Numbered from the stretch's first letter, positions 38,501 through 50,756 are shown. The stretch is 64,000 nt of DNA from Albula goreensis (GCA_022829145.1 CM040743.1:12232146-12296145), one strand, 5' to 3'. The notes: generated by a model from the sequence alone, not told the origin. Program-made: numbers and translations.

Positions 38501-41219
38501 GTGTGTACATTGGTATATGTTGGCTCATGCAAAATTTGATGACACAAATGAAAATTTTCACTTTTGTCCACGTAATGATCTTTCTGTCAATAAGACTTAA
38601 TGTCTTAGTGCAGTTGTTCCCTAATTTTGTGGAAATAATTACATCTGTGGAAGGTCTTTCATCCTTCTCTACTGAAAGGGAAGATTTACATTTTGCTGTA
38701 AATACATTTAAAATGTAACATCCTGTTCAATTAACCAAAACAAATTTGTTTAGCTTACTAATACATCATAGCAGGCAAATAAAAAGCATGTAACTCTTCT
38801 GCACAACAGAGCACGCACACACATGCATTAACATGTTTCTGCAGGTGTGAGTAAATTCAAAATTCAATTTTTTCCAGCTCTTGTTTGATTTCCTTGCTTT
38901 CAAAAATGACATCAGCTTTTGGAAGAAAAAGAAAAGTATGGTAGGAATGTCCAGCAAGGCAGGTAAGATTAGATGCAATCAAGCACTCAGTTAAATTCAA
39001 TTACTATGATACCTGTTATCCAATTAAAACATAGAAAACCCCATTCTTAAGGTTTAATGCTTATTATTCATGTTGTTCTTCCTTTTGTCAGTGCTGTGGC
39101 GGTGTTTCAGCACAATCGTGATTTTCCTGTACTTACTGGATGAGCAGACCAGTCTCCTTGTGCTTATCCCTGCTGGAATAGGATCCATTATTGAGGTATA
39201 GTTGAGTATATAGAGGCACAGCTTCATGATAACTGCATGCTCTGTGATGGCCATGAAAAACCATTACATCCTACAGCTTCACTGTGAAATAAATTCTAGA
39301 CAACTTAAGTACCTTAGGTACATGTCTGTGAGATCATGGTTTATCTGAATCCAGTATTTCTAGCACTATTGACTTATCTATGTGTTGTACCTCTCTACAG
39401 GTGTGGAAAGTGAAGAAGGCTTTCAAAATACAAGTCGTGTGGAACGGTGTGAAACCAACATTCCTGGTGGGTCATGGCTCTTTTTTTCTATGACAAAAAC
39501 AATATCTGCAGTTAATTTTGAATATTTATCATTTATCATTCCGTGTTCTAATGTGCTTTCTCCCCACAGTTTGGAAAATCAGATGAATCTGAGAGGAGGA
39601 CTGAAGAATATGACACACTGGTGAGAATTTGAACAGTTTCCTGTGACAATGCATTTTTCAAGCAATATCAGTACCTCAGCTGTGTGTCAGCCTCCCACAG
39701 GCCATGTACGGCCTGGTGTTTGTGCAGTGACCTGCACCAGTTCTGCTAGTGTTGTGTGACACAGTTACTGGTGTGGAGAGTGTGCATCAGAGGAGCTTAC
39801 ACATTTGAGCTGCAGTGTGTCTTGGGTGGATTTTGGTGTATCAGTGGTTGACCTGAGAGGTGCAATCTGCAATTCCAAACTGCTGAGAAAAAAATTTAAG
39901 AAATAAATATTCTACAAAAACACTCAAGCTCAGTTAATTAAATTAAAAAACTTTTTACCCCAGATCAAGAAGGAAGCTTTGTTGGTACTGGAAGCTGCTC
40001 TGTTTTTAATTTGTATTTGTTTATAGTTTTTGTACCATATAAATCTGTTAACTGTGTATTAAAAACATATTTGTGTGTCTTATTTTTTCAGGCAATGAAA
40101 TACCTGTCATATTTACTATATCCCATGTGTATTGGAGGAGCTGTATACTCTTTGATATATGTCAAATACAAAAGGTGAATAAGTGCTCCGTTACGTGATT
40201 TTACAATCAAAAGCTTTATACAAGTAACATTCTACAAGTGTATTTCAACATTGCCTTGTTTTGTTGACAGTTGGTACTCCTGGTTGATCAACAGTCTTGT
40301 CAATGGTAAGCTTTATTGCACATCTTTTTCCCTACTAGTCACAATACATTTAAGTGAAGTTGTGTGACAACATTTAAGCTCCAATAAGATGTGATCAGTG
40401 CATTCTCTCTCATTATTATGTTGACAGGGGTTTATGCATTTGGATTTCTCTTCATGCTACCTCAGCTTTTTGTTAACTACAAGGTGGGTTATACTGTAAA
40501 ACAAAGTTTTCACTGCATATATGAATCTGAACTTTTTGTGACAGTGCTTAATGACAATTGTTCTCTTATTTGAACAGTTAAAATCAGTGGCACACTTACC
40601 CTGGAAGGCGTTCATGTACAAAGTAAGTGTATGGAATTATAGAAAAATGGTAATAGGTTTTGTTATTTTAAAGAAACAGGGAAAGTCACTTTTTGAAAGA
40701 CAGTATAACTTTGATCAAACAATAATATTACATTACATGATTTACTTGCTTAGATGTACCCCTTTACCCTAAGAAATATACACAACTCAATTATATTTTT
40801 ATATACTGTGTCCTCATGTCTTTCAAAATCAAAGCACCATACAGTGATGATGTTTGTTGACTTTAATTGGTCATTGTGTCTCCCAGGCATTCAACACCTT
40901 CATCGATGATGTGTTTGCCTTCATCATCACCATGCCAACCTCCCACCGACTGGCCTGTTTCCGCGATGACGTGGTGTTCCTCATTTACCTGTACCAGAGA
41001 TGGTAAGTACTGATGTTGTGATCATTAAAATACTCATATATATTCTTAACCTATTCTGGCTTGCTTCAGTGCTTACAACCACAGCTTCTGAAAGTGTGCA
41101 TTTGTATGAAATAACCCACTTTTTATCTTTAAAGGCTTTATCCTGTAGACAAGACCAGAGTCAACGAATATGGAGTTTCATTCGACAAGAAGCCCAAAGA
41201 GAAAACACACAAAGACTAA
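35536..41219 (+). CDS. clptm1l: CLPTM1-like protein (CLPTM1L/CRR9), seventeen coding exons, 537 aa
   Basis: Coding exons: 35536-35700, 36041-36135, 36426-36615, 37058-37203, 37594-37672, 37849-37966, 38360-38454, 38878-38962, 39092-39195, 39401-39466, 39570-39620, 40092-40174, 40271-40305, 40428-40483, 40578-40622, 40887-41002 and 41135-41219. The total is 538 codons with the stop; the human protein is 538 aa. It begins [20 protein letters not shown], a signal-anchor, followed by a large lumenal part with N-glycosylation sequons (NVS, NGT). The multi-pass half carries [75 protein letters not shown] and [20 protein letters not shown]. The CLPTM1 family works in the ER membrane; CLPTM1L is reported as an ER lipid scramblase for GPI-anchor synthesis and was first named for cisplatin resistance. 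All introns are GT/AG. The gene looks intact. Its 3' untranslated region probably runs into the hAT relic. Confidence 0.96.
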
Positions 41220-41844
41220 AAGTCCAGACTTCAAACAAGAGGAGCAAAAGGAAATGATAAAACAGAGATAAGGGTATCTGTTCTGATGTTAACAAGCAAC
41301 GGCAGAATTTTGCCTCTGAAGGAAGCACGGACATATTGATTGAAGTATTGGCATTTGTCATAAAGCTGACAATGAGACTGCTAAAAGAATTCTCGCGCCT
41401 CCTTGCCCTGTCCCGCTCTACTCCAGCTTGCGCTCACCCTACCTGTTCCAGTCTATGCTTGGATTGGCCACGCCATCATCCACTCCCTGCTGCTTTGCTC
41501 AAGGGTTGACCAGTGTCCATCCCCTCTGTCGCAGCCAATAGAAGCATGAAGTCTCCTCTACCTGCACCTGCCCACCTCCTTTAGCATGAGGCGCTCATGG
41601 GTCTCAACCAGAGACCTGTGCCAATGGTCAGCCGTTCGATAAAACACAAAAATAGTCCTGATCTTGCCAAGACATATTCTTTGCTTTCACACAGCACAGT
41701 ATTCAAAAATGGAAATTATGATGGTGCCAAACACAGTCAAAATAATGTGATTTTTTTGGAGAGAATTGAATGTATGCTTTCTTTTACCTGTTGTAATTTT
41801 GGAATGGATAATAGCTGTGTGTATTATGCATTTAACATCACTAG
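41220..41844 (+). other. clptm1l: Probable clptm1l 3' untranslated region
   Basis: Directly follows the clptm1l stop codon. No AATAAA signal is seen before the hAT element begins at 41845, so the transcript may read into or through the element. The next clear AATAAA words on plus are at 43782-43787 and near 44025. Confidence 0.4.
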
Positions 41845-43579
41845 TAGGGCTGTCACATTAAAAAAAAAAAAAAGAAATGAAAACATTCATAAAATGTTAT
41901 ACTACCCTCCAAGTGCAACAGGCAAACTGAGTCTTTTCAAGAAATTTATTTGCATAACCTCCCAGTAAAATTAAAACTTTAACTAAATTAAATCTGAATA
42001 ACATTAGTAACATGTATTACAGATAAAATAGGAACAAAAACCAGTGTGCAGCAATACAGCAATGTGTTACTTATAAACTTTCTTACAGCAAAGGATTAAT
42101 CAGCTGTGCAGCTGGTTGATGGGTACTGTTTCTGAACCACTCCATTCTGTTACTCAGATGGAGAGCCTTCACCAGTTAGCATTTTCCCTGGCTGCAGTGA
42201 CAGGAGCAAGAAGGGTACAAAGCTGAGTCTGTCTAAAAAAAACCCTTTAACTGTACGCAGCTACGACAGTTAAAAACTCAGTCAGGTTCTTATGCAGTGT
42301 AGTTCACAAGAAAGTGAAGGACTGAACTGTAATTTACTTCAGAATTATGGACAATAATATTCAAGTGAGTTTTAATTGCCTACCATAACGGTATTGTTTG
42401 CTTTCAGCAGCTGTGTTGTCTCCTGTGCATCTTTGCAACATTGTCCTCATCTCTTGGATCCTACTTTAAAAATCCTGTGCTGTCTGCATGATCGCTTTAC
42501 ATATCCCCACAATGGATTTATATAGCAGTAAGAGCTGCTTTCTTTTGCACTATTTCAACTGGATCTGCTGGTTAAATTGCCATTAGGCATTGTGATAACT
42601 GACATATATATAATGTGTTGCTGTCACTCTTTCTATGTTAACTGGACCAATGGAAGTGTGGATCAATACCATGCATCATGTATCTTTAATCAGCACACTT
42701 TGCATTGTTGCTTTGGCAGGCATTTTTTAACATCTCCATCATTGCACACATGGCCTGTTCAGCAGCAATGCATCTCTGGCCGGCAGAGTTTTCTTAGGTC
42801 AGGAAGATATTCTGTAATGGTGCAATCAGGTACTTGACTGTAGGTAAGGCCCGGTTTTGGAGGGTTTCCTTAAACATCTCAGTTGCTCAACAAGAGACCA
42901 TTCTGCAGTTGGTATTTGCGATGAGAGAACTTCTCAAACATCACGGCCACCTTTGTTGTCTGTTGCTTTGATGCCCATGAGATCATCTCCTAAGTGCTGT
43001 TTTAACTTGTGGTTCAGTGGCTGCTTGCCTTCTCATAGCAGCCTGTCTGATACGGGTAAATAGATTGGCATAAGGAAGCTGTGGCTGTGTATACTGTGGT
43101 GCTGTGCGATTTGTAGTGATGGTTTTGTAAATGTGTCCAAATGCTTGTCATACTGTTCTAGGATACCACATGTTTGCATAGCTTATGTTGTCCTTACTTT
43201 TCATCCTGTCATTTTTGTCCCAGAAAGAATAAGGGTTACAAAGTACACTTCCCACCTTTTTTGGTGTGATAAGCTCTCAGCTGTTACTGTCTGACTGTGC
43301 CCATGTCAGAAAACTAACCCATATGGACTGGTTTTGATTTTGGCCCAAAAGAATATTTTTCATGAATAAATCACCTTGACTGATAATTTGAGTATTGCAA
43401 TGTTATGGGGACTGGCAATTTCAAAGATGAAAGGGTGCTCCAGCAAAGCAGTGTCAAGCCATTTGTCAATTGTAGTTAAATACGGTATTCAATATCCTTG
43501 CACATTATCACATTTTGTGAATGTAATATTCAATCTAAAATCATGTATTCAAGAAAAATGTGACAGCCCTAATCACCGG
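41837..43579. mobile_element. Decayed hAT-superfamily DNA transposon with inverted termini and imperfect 8-bp duplication
   Basis: The left end (41845) reads TAGGGCTGTCACATTA. The right end (43557-43571) reads AATGTGACAGCCCTA, its inverse over 15 bases. The flanking eight bases are ATCACTAG (41837-41844) and ATCACCGG (43572-43579), agreeing at six of eight positions as expected for an old hAT target duplication. Inside, the minus strand around 42850-42950 has AEWSLVEQLRCL, which resembles the mid-part of ZBED-type hAT transposases, broken by stops and frame changes. The element (about 1.73 kb) is too short and too damaged to be active. Superfamily is supported by the 8-bp duplication and the termini; the transposase match is weaker. 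Confidence 0.75.
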
Positions 43580-44826
43580 TCATGACTGCAGAATGCTCTG
43601 GTGACAGTATGGTGTTGTGATGTTTTGAGGAATTGTGTGAACTAAAATAATGGATCATTCTGTCAGAAATAATAAGGGACCTGTCAATTGAGAATTCCAA
43701 TGTGTGGGTGTCTGTAATTCACGTAACTCATGTCGATTCATGTGTGTTAACTAGCTTTTTACATTATGGCTTTTCCTTGAAAATAAAATACTGTCTTGAA
43801 TATAAACCTAAGGTCAAGCAATTTTTGATTGTCTTATATATGTTTAAAGGCTTTGGACATCAGCTCAAATCAGAATTTTATATTACAGTGTGGGCAGGGG
43901 TGTATATAATAGTCTGTAATGTCCATCTGCAGTTAATTCGCTTGCAGCACTGCCATCTTGTAACACAGACTCCATTTTACATGGTGGCATTGTTGCCATA
44001 CCTTTTCAAAGGTAAGACATGAATAAACTTTTAAATATTTATTATGGTTTAATATATAAGCTTTGAGTATTTTATCAACATTATATTATTATATACACTT
44101 TTTTGTACACAATTGACCTTGTTTAGGCAACATCTTAAACTAAAAGCGTTAACACCAATAGTGTACATTGACAGAAAGAGCATTCAAATAAAGCACTGAT
44201 AACAAGACCAGTTGTGTTATAAATTCTTGAATACATCTTGAGGTTTCAGCAACATTGGACTGATCCAAAAAGAATACCTCAAAGAAGTGGACACAATGGA
44301 AAAATAAGATTGTAATTCTACAATGAATAGAAGTTGTATCATTAGACAATTAGAACAGCACCTTCATGCTTCCTTTATTCCTCCAACCAGTAATACACCT
44401 AATTGACATTAAAGAGTGTTGCCCAGTAGCTAGGTAACTCATGGATCTTAAGCTGATTAAGAAATGTGCTTTGTCTGGAGTTTTGTGGGCAGGATGGCTC
44501 AACACCTTTCTATTATGTCTGCTATATAGAATTGCCGCTGCGGTTTGTGAGTAGAGGGTTCCCAAGAGATAGTTGGCAAAACATAATCCGAGCATTACAA
44601 TGAACACAAAAGCACATTGCACAAAATGCAGGTCTTTGTAAGTGCTGAGCAAAAATGACCTCAGAAGGGTTTGTTTAGGTATTCAACAGTTGACAATATC
44701 TGGGCAACACAGAGGCTGGAGTGAGTATTTAAGGCCTGAGGACGGGTTGTTCTCATCACTGGATGAAAAACATTGAGGGTCACAGTGCGGCTCATCAATC
44801 AAACCCCGTTCTGAAAGCAATCAGTG
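43580..44826. other. Spacer between the hAT relic and the first Ly6 gene
   Basis: AT-rich, with poly(A) signal words at 43782-43787 and about 44025 on plus that could end a long clptm1l transcript. Minus-strand frames at 44149-44652 start with non-ATG codons and show no known protein. The end of the stretch holds the promoter of the first Ly6 gene. Confidence 0.45.
44726..44732 (+). promoter_or_regulatory. TATA-like box of the first Ly6 gene
   Basis: TATTTAA lies about 100 bases upstream of the start codon at 44827. A start site some 25-30 bases downstream (near TCATCACTGG) would give a 5' leader of about 70 bases, normal for this kind of gene. Confidence 0.45.
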
Positions 44827-45737
44827 ATGAAGACTGGACTCCGCTTTCTCCTCGTCGTCTCTCTTGGAGGCCTTGCAGGTACTTTAATGTGTTTTTATAT
44901 TGTTACTAATTACAGGTTTCATGAGACTTTGCTTCAGCATTTTGATTGTCTTTGTGCCATGACTTCTAAGCAGACGCACTCCAGTGCTATGAATGCACAA
45001 GCTCCAACAGCAACACACAATGTAACCAGAATATTAAGAATTGCTCTATGTACGATGACACCTGCATGACCACCGTCACCCACGTTGGTAAGTTCTGAGC
45101 GCAGAGCCAAATCCGCCATGTTACTAGATATTATATGTCTTTATTATACCTCTTTCATAAAAGAGCAAGTACCATAATAATGTCCCAATGCTATCATTCC
45201 TAAAGCAACCTGAAGAAAATTGACATTTTCATGAGAAATTTTATTACACAATTTGTCTTTTTTGACTAATGAAAAATTGTATGAGATTTATGACCTGGCA
45301 CATGTGTGCTTATAATGGTCTTATGTTTGTCCACTGTACATTTTTAATAAGTCAGCCAAAGTCTAAAATATCAACAATTAAAAAGTGCCTGGAACATTCC
45401 AGTAAAATGTATATTGTGTTAATGATATGAAATAATAATGATAAAAAAGCATGCATATGTAGAAACCAATATGCCTTAACCTGGTATACATGTCTGTAAT
45501 GACTTTTGCCAATTTTATGTTTTAGTGGGGATACAATCTATCACGAAGACATGTACTACAAGCTCCGCGTGCACTGCAGCAACCTCCACCAACATTGACT
45601 TATACATTGGTGGGAATTCAGTCACCTGCTGCGGGACAGACTTGTGTAATGTTAACGGCTTCACTGTGACCAGACTCAACATCCTACTGCTCAGTGTCCC
45701 TGCTGCACTGCTTCTGCTGAGCCCTGGAACATCCTGA
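44827..45737 (+). CDS. Ly6/uPAR three-finger GPI-anchored protein, copy 1, 125 aa
   Basis: Three exons: 44827-44878, 44974-45087 and 45526-45737, with both introns in phase 1, the usual Ly6 structure. Exon 1 encodes the signal peptide (MKTGLRFLLVVSLGGLA). Exon 2 gives LQCYECT...CNQ...NC...DTCMTTVTHV and exon 3 TCTTSSAC and VTCCGTDLCN. Ten cysteines and the closing CCxxxLCN fit a single three-finger domain. After that a hydrophobic C-terminus (LNILLLSVPAALLLLSPG) follows a small-residue region, as in a GPI-attachment signal, so the mature protein should sit on the outer cell surface. The ligand is unknown; Ly6 proteins modulate receptors, cell adhesion or toxins. It is followed at about 1.8 kb by a close paralogue of identical coding length. 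I cannot name the exact orthologue among fish Ly6 genes. Confidence 0.85.
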
Positions 45738-45812
45738 TAACCTGGGATCCAGCCATGCCCTTCAGAAGGGACTGTGTGTGTATATCAGTTATGAGTGGAT
45801 AAAAACTGTCAA

Positions 45813-45818
45813 AATAAA
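45813..45818 (+). promoter_or_regulatory. Poly(A) signal of the first Ly6 gene
   Basis: AATAAA 76 bases past the stop codon at 45735-45737, giving a short 3' untranslated region. Confidence 0.6.
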
Positions 45819-47514
45819 AAGGATTGAAAGCCTCCTGTGATGCTCATGAAGCATTGGGACATATGTTGGTTTCCAGTCCTGTGGGCCACCTTTTTGATTG
45901 ATTCTCCCTTCATTTATTTGTTTATTTATTTGTTTGTTTGTTTGTTTACATTGTACAGAGGCATAAGACACTATGAAATGTGTTAGACCTGGGACACACT
46001 TAACACACTTACAAGGCACATGAACACACATGTAAGCTCATAAGGTCGCAAGTTTGAGTAATGGAACAAGGTTTTTGCACTATTAACAAGTACAGTAGAG
46101 TTTTCTTATGGTATTTCATTGTGTGCGATCCAAATCAGTCAGAAAAAGTGAAAGTATGAAAAAATCAAGAGCGTATTATAATCGGTAGATGATTTCTTGT
46201 ATATTTGACTGCACCAAAGTTGATTGAATTGACATATTTACATCATCACTCCATGTTTACTGTAATATACTGTCTGAACAGCATTTTCATGAATCTACTG
46301 CAGGGCTGTTGTGTGGGATTACATCATGACCTGTAGAGGGCATTAAAATACTCTTGTTCACGGGCCTCTCTTTCACGCATGCAGTAAAGCTTCATCTGAG
46401 GTTGCAGAACAGAAACAAAGATTTATAAATTAATATTTTACAAAAGATATCAAGATATTTTTTTTTTGTTTGTTTTGCTTGACATTGTCTCAACTAATTT
46501 TAGTTTCTGGATCATCAAGAACAATAAATACAAAAAGTAAACGTATTGTAAGCTTAACATATTTGAATAAATAGCCTGCTTATGGTTTACATCATAAACA
46601 CACTCATTGACACACAACGTGAAAAACTAAAGTACAATAAATATCTTGTATTATGACATAATATATGACATATCTATTCCCTTGATAGTGCTTCCGCTCC
46701 CTGATTTGACCAATGGCATTCCCTCCTGCAACATACCCATCTAAGTGTGCAATGTAATATGTTATTGATGCATGGCAAGCATGTTGATTGTTGTATATCA
46801 ACTAATGGCAGTTTAGTGGCATTCTTTTCTAAATGTCTTATACTGAGACTCCTGTTGCTAGGCAGTCAAACAAACAAACACAACACAGAGTTTCATGTAA
46901 GATGTACAGTTTCGTCTGCTCCTAACACAGGTCTTCAAGGAAAGACATGATAGGTATGATGACAGATGTTTTGTCAGGGCATTCCAGATGACAGTTTTGA
47001 ATGCTGCTTGTCAGTTCTCAAGAAAGAGAGAAACAGAAACGTAAGACTATGTGGTTTCAAAAATCGATCCTCTTTTGAGTCATAACTATTATTGCCTTAT
47101 TTATTAGCATATAGCAGATTTATGCGGAAATAGTTCTATAGTGATGTACAAAAATTGGTGTATTCAGTGCAAACATGATGTTGTTTTTTAAAGACCTGAT
47201 ATAAAATATTTTACTAAGAAGAGGAAAAATTAAATTACTAGTTAAAATAATAATACCAAAGCCCTTTTTATGTAGGTAAACTACTTTAATATGTATTAAA
47301 ACAAACCGTAAAAAATGAAGACCTTTGAAAGTTTGTCAATGTAAAACTTAGATACTGAGTTTCACTTGTCTCTATGCAGGATATTTTTAACTTGGGACAG
47401 AATGGGCAGGTGCTGTGAGGAATGTGACAGAATGCATTCTCAAGTGGGTGGATCATCTCAGAAACAAGAGCTGCTCCCAGTCTTACAACGTTCTAGAGCC
47501 ACCTGTGTAGAGCA
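45819..47514. other. Spacer between the two Ly6 genes
   Basis: Holds a TTTA/TTTG simple repeat at 45912-45949 and otherwise AT-rich DNA without supported exons. The right end includes the 5' leader of the second Ly6 gene. Confidence 0.45.
45912..45949. repeat. TTTA/TTTG tetranucleotide repeat
   Basis: About nine imperfect copies of TTTA or TTTG just downstream of the first Ly6 gene. Confidence 0.75.
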
Positions 47515-49679
47515 ATGAAGACTCTGACTCTCCTGTTCACCTGCATCTTCTTTTCCTCTGGTAAATTCTGTTTGACTTGTATGTATACCATAGGCAATCC
47601 AAACCTGGTAAACATATATGCATCATGACATTTGAATTTGGTTTAAAATTTTAATTTAAAATGGAAAAAAATGAAAGTGTTCTATATTATATATGATATC
47701 ATATGACAATATTTAACCTTATCTGTATAAAAATTTTTTTTTTTCATGTATCAGGATCTCATTTTCAGTATTTTATGCAAGCTGGGATGTATTTAAGATT
47801 TAAGTTATACAATGGGCTGAAAGTCTTGGGCTTCCACCACTATTAAATTCTGAATGAGTGAACATAGAGTTGTTATGTGTTTTAATTGGATGCCCCAGTA
47901 TATAATCTTGCGGGGAAGACCAGACTCCACTACGGCATATAGAATCCGACACTGCATCTATCTTTTATTCTTGCTCTTTGAGTCTTCATCTAGTAGGGAA
48001 ATTTCATTTGACTGCCAGTTTCGATGAAACTACTTCAGTTCTCAGTTGTGACATGTTACAATTTATCAGCATTCCTTAAAACATTTTGCATGGTTACCAA
48101 TTAAGGCTGAAAATAATTAGCTTTATTTGTTTATTTTGTGTTGCTGTTATGTCACGCATTGGCCACACAAATTATGAATTGTTATTTTGCGGCTCCTACA
48201 TGACGGGAGCTGAACAAGGTGTTCCTGTGTTGTTATCCTCCATCTCAGGTGTAACACCTCCAGCTGATCAAACGCCTGCAGATGTACAGTACTTCTGCTC
48301 TGTAACTGTATAACCCAACTTATGCATAGCATTGAGAAAAGAAGAGCTGTAGCTGGCTTCATGAATTTCAGTGAATGGAAATAATTATGTACGAATATGT
48401 GGAGTATACTGATATGAGTATACTGATGAATCAGGACAACAACTATGATTGTGCATTCCAGATAAAATTGGATATTGTTTCTGCATCAACTTATTATATA
48501 CATGCATGATGACAACAATGAAGAAGATGTTCCTGGTGCTGAATTCATTTTTTCTTCATTTGTTTTGCATTGTTCTCATGCTTATTTCAGTCCACACCCT
48601 GAAATGCTATGTATGCAGCTCTACCACAACCAATGAAAACTGTAACCAAGAGACAAAGTCCTGCCAGGCCCCTTTGGACACCTGCATGACCACTGTGGAC
48701 ACATTAGGTGAGGACATATCACGAGATGTGCTTCAAGAGACATCAATCAACTCGTTTACATGCTCGGTTTAATATGAAGACAGCATTTTGAGTTTTTCTC
48801 CATTTATAGTTACGTTATTGACATTGTAAATAATGAACAGCATCAGTTAGTAGCCACATCATTTTTGACTAATAATTGCAGACAACTGGAAAAAAGTAGA
48901 AAAATCTCTGTGCAACAAAACTTACATATCACATTTCACATGAACTTACACATTCATCATTATTAAAGTATACTGCTTGTCTGATTGACATTTCTGCTTT
49001 TGAATAAACATACACCAGTGAACTCATGGCTCAGTCTCACAACATTAAAAGTTAGACACATGTCTGTCCAGGCCATGCTTTTGCAGAGCTGGCTTTATAC
49101 TCGTTTAGGTATTGTAGTCATATATATATATAAGTACAGGATCAGAACTAGGTAAAAATCCTCAAAATAGAGTATAGAAATGTGTTTTTGTTCAGCTGTA
49201 CATGAAGTCCCAACTGCTTATCAGCCAAATTAAACAGTCTAACTGTAGTACAATGTGGGTTAAATTGGTTAAACTCATCAGGGATTAATGTGATGTTCAC
49301 ACTAAACAAAAAGATGCCAGGACAATGTTTAGCTCAGTGCTGTGTAGAAGACTTAGACAATTTCATTTTAATACTCTGAGACACAAAGAAACTAAAAGTT
49401 TAACATTTAAACCCTGTTCAAATGTACATTTCAGGTTTCAGCAAAATGCATGTTGTCTCTGCAGGTGACATTAAGGCCATAGTGAAACAATGTGCCAGCG
49501 CTGCCACCTGTGCGGGTGCAGCTTCCGCTGCCTCAGTGAATGCCAACGGGGATGGGAACAGAGTGACCTGCTGCCAAACACAGCTGTGTAACCTGAATGG
49601 AGCCACCACTGCCCAGCTACACACACTGCTGCTAGCGCTACCACTGTGTCTCCTCTCCATTCTGACTTTCACTGCCTGA
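47515..49679 (+). CDS. Ly6/uPAR three-finger GPI-anchored protein, copy 2, 125 aa
   Basis: Exons 47515-47560, 48591-48707 and 49465-49679, with phase-1 introns, 126 codons with the stop, exactly as long as copy 1. Exon 1 encodes a short signal peptide (MKTLTLLFTCIFFSS). Exon 2 gives TLKCYVCSS, NENCNQ, KSC and DTCMTTVDTL; exon 3 gives KQCASAATC, VTCCQTQLCNLNG and a hydrophobic tail (HTLLLALPLCLLSIL) typical of GPI-attachment signals. Ten cysteines in Ly6 spacing are present. The words DTCMTTV and VTCC...LCN...NG are shared with copy 1, so the two arose by tandem duplication. Exon 2 is also preceded in frame by an ATG (near 48520) that would encode a different hydrophobic leader if the intron were retained or a second promoter used. 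The precise orthologue is not identified. Confidence 0.83.
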
Positions 49680-49823
49680 GGAAATACAGACTCGTTTGGT
49701 CCTGATCAAGGTGGTGATTTGCACTACTACACTATGCAACTTTAGCCACAGGTGACCCAGTAATTATGTACTTGTAAAATGTGTATAGTATAGGACTGTA
49801 CTCATGCAAAATGCATTGTCAGC

Positions 49824-49842
49824 TTTTTTTTTTTTTTTTTTT
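49824..49842. repeat. Poly(T) tract
   Basis: Nineteen T residues in the 3' untranslated part of the second Ly6 gene. Confidence 0.8.
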
Positions 49843-49986
49843 GAGGATGTTAGTGTCAGTAAGCATACTTTGTGTAAGCATATACAAAATTTGCCACTAC
49901 TGATAGTTTCTGTTTTGGTTTTGAGAGTCCCCTGTACTTTTTGTTTGTTTTTTTATATTGACACATAATACATCACACATGTTTAC

Positions 49987-49992
49987 AATAAA
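49987..49992 (+). promoter_or_regulatory. Poly(A) signal candidate of the second Ly6 gene
   Basis: AATAAA about 310 bases after the stop codon at 49677-49679. Confidence 0.5.
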
Positions 49993-50717
49993 TGCAAGAG
50001 GATATTATTGAATGTTCCAACAATGTACATGTCATATATATATAGACTTAATAATAACCTTTTTAAAATAATAATACTATTTCATTGTTATATCAATACA
50101 CTGACTTATTGTTTGATTGGTGAATACAGGCGTTTCTTGTCTACATTCAACTGTAGATGATAAACTGGTTCAAACAGGTACATTAACTGGAATGAGATCA
50201 TTAACACTTGACTGAACTGAAATGCTAATTCTTTTATGTTGCCTTATTCTAATTCCAGATTGCCATCATACCTGTCACGTCTTCTATATTTTGTTGTTCC
50301 AACACTTTTTAAGAAAAAGTGCCTCCATTGTCTTACCATCTCATTCCAGCTATTGCAAACAATGTTTAAAGGATAAAAGTCACTCATTTACATTGCAGTT
50401 CTAAGAATTAACTGTAAACATAAAACACATGAGCCATGTGTGCAAGTACAAGTACTTCAAAACCACGAAGACAACATTATTAAAGATCCTAAATTGTGTT
50501 CAAATGAAATGTGTGATTATTTTATCATACAAACTACTGACGGCATTTTCTTGGCACGCGATTTACTCCACAGCTGTACAAACTAACAATTAACAAGACT
50601 ATACATACAGCAATGTACACATTCAAGGCAGCCTGAGAAAACAGGGAAAAACATTCAAACATAGACAGGAAATGACATAAAGTGACAGTCCGCCATCAAA
50701 AATGACGTAGCGTACAG

Positions 50718-50756
50718 TATAAATACAAATGGTCCGCCCTTCTACTTCCTCTTTCC
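50718..50756 (+). promoter_or_regulatory. rplp1: rplp1 core promoter: TATA box and TOP-type start
   Basis: TATAAATA at 50718-50725 is followed about 27 bases on by CTTCCTCTTTCC at 50745-50756. Vertebrate ribosomal protein genes start transcription at a C within such a pyrimidine tract (5' TOP), which puts the mRNA under mTOR/LARP1 translational control. The spacing fits a start at C50745, giving a 5' leader of 144 bases before the ATG at 50889. Confidence 0.7.

Larger units (their letters stand above)
49680..50717. other. Spacer between the second Ly6 gene and rplp1
   Basis: Includes the 3' untranslated region of the second Ly6 gene, a T19 run at 49824-49842 and AT-rich DNA. No coding exon is seen; the 60-codon plus frame at 50222-50404 has no recognisable content. 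Confidence 0.5.

Noticed and set aside
44149-44652. Two minus-strand frames upstream of the first Ly6 gene
   Set aside because: The longer begins at TTG and neither has a recognised motif or conserved cysteine pattern.
48086-48313. 75-codon plus-strand frame in the first intron of the second Ly6 gene
   Set aside because: Lacks the Ly6 cysteine pattern and a matching donor and acceptor; the exon 1 to exon 2 junction already gives a full protein.
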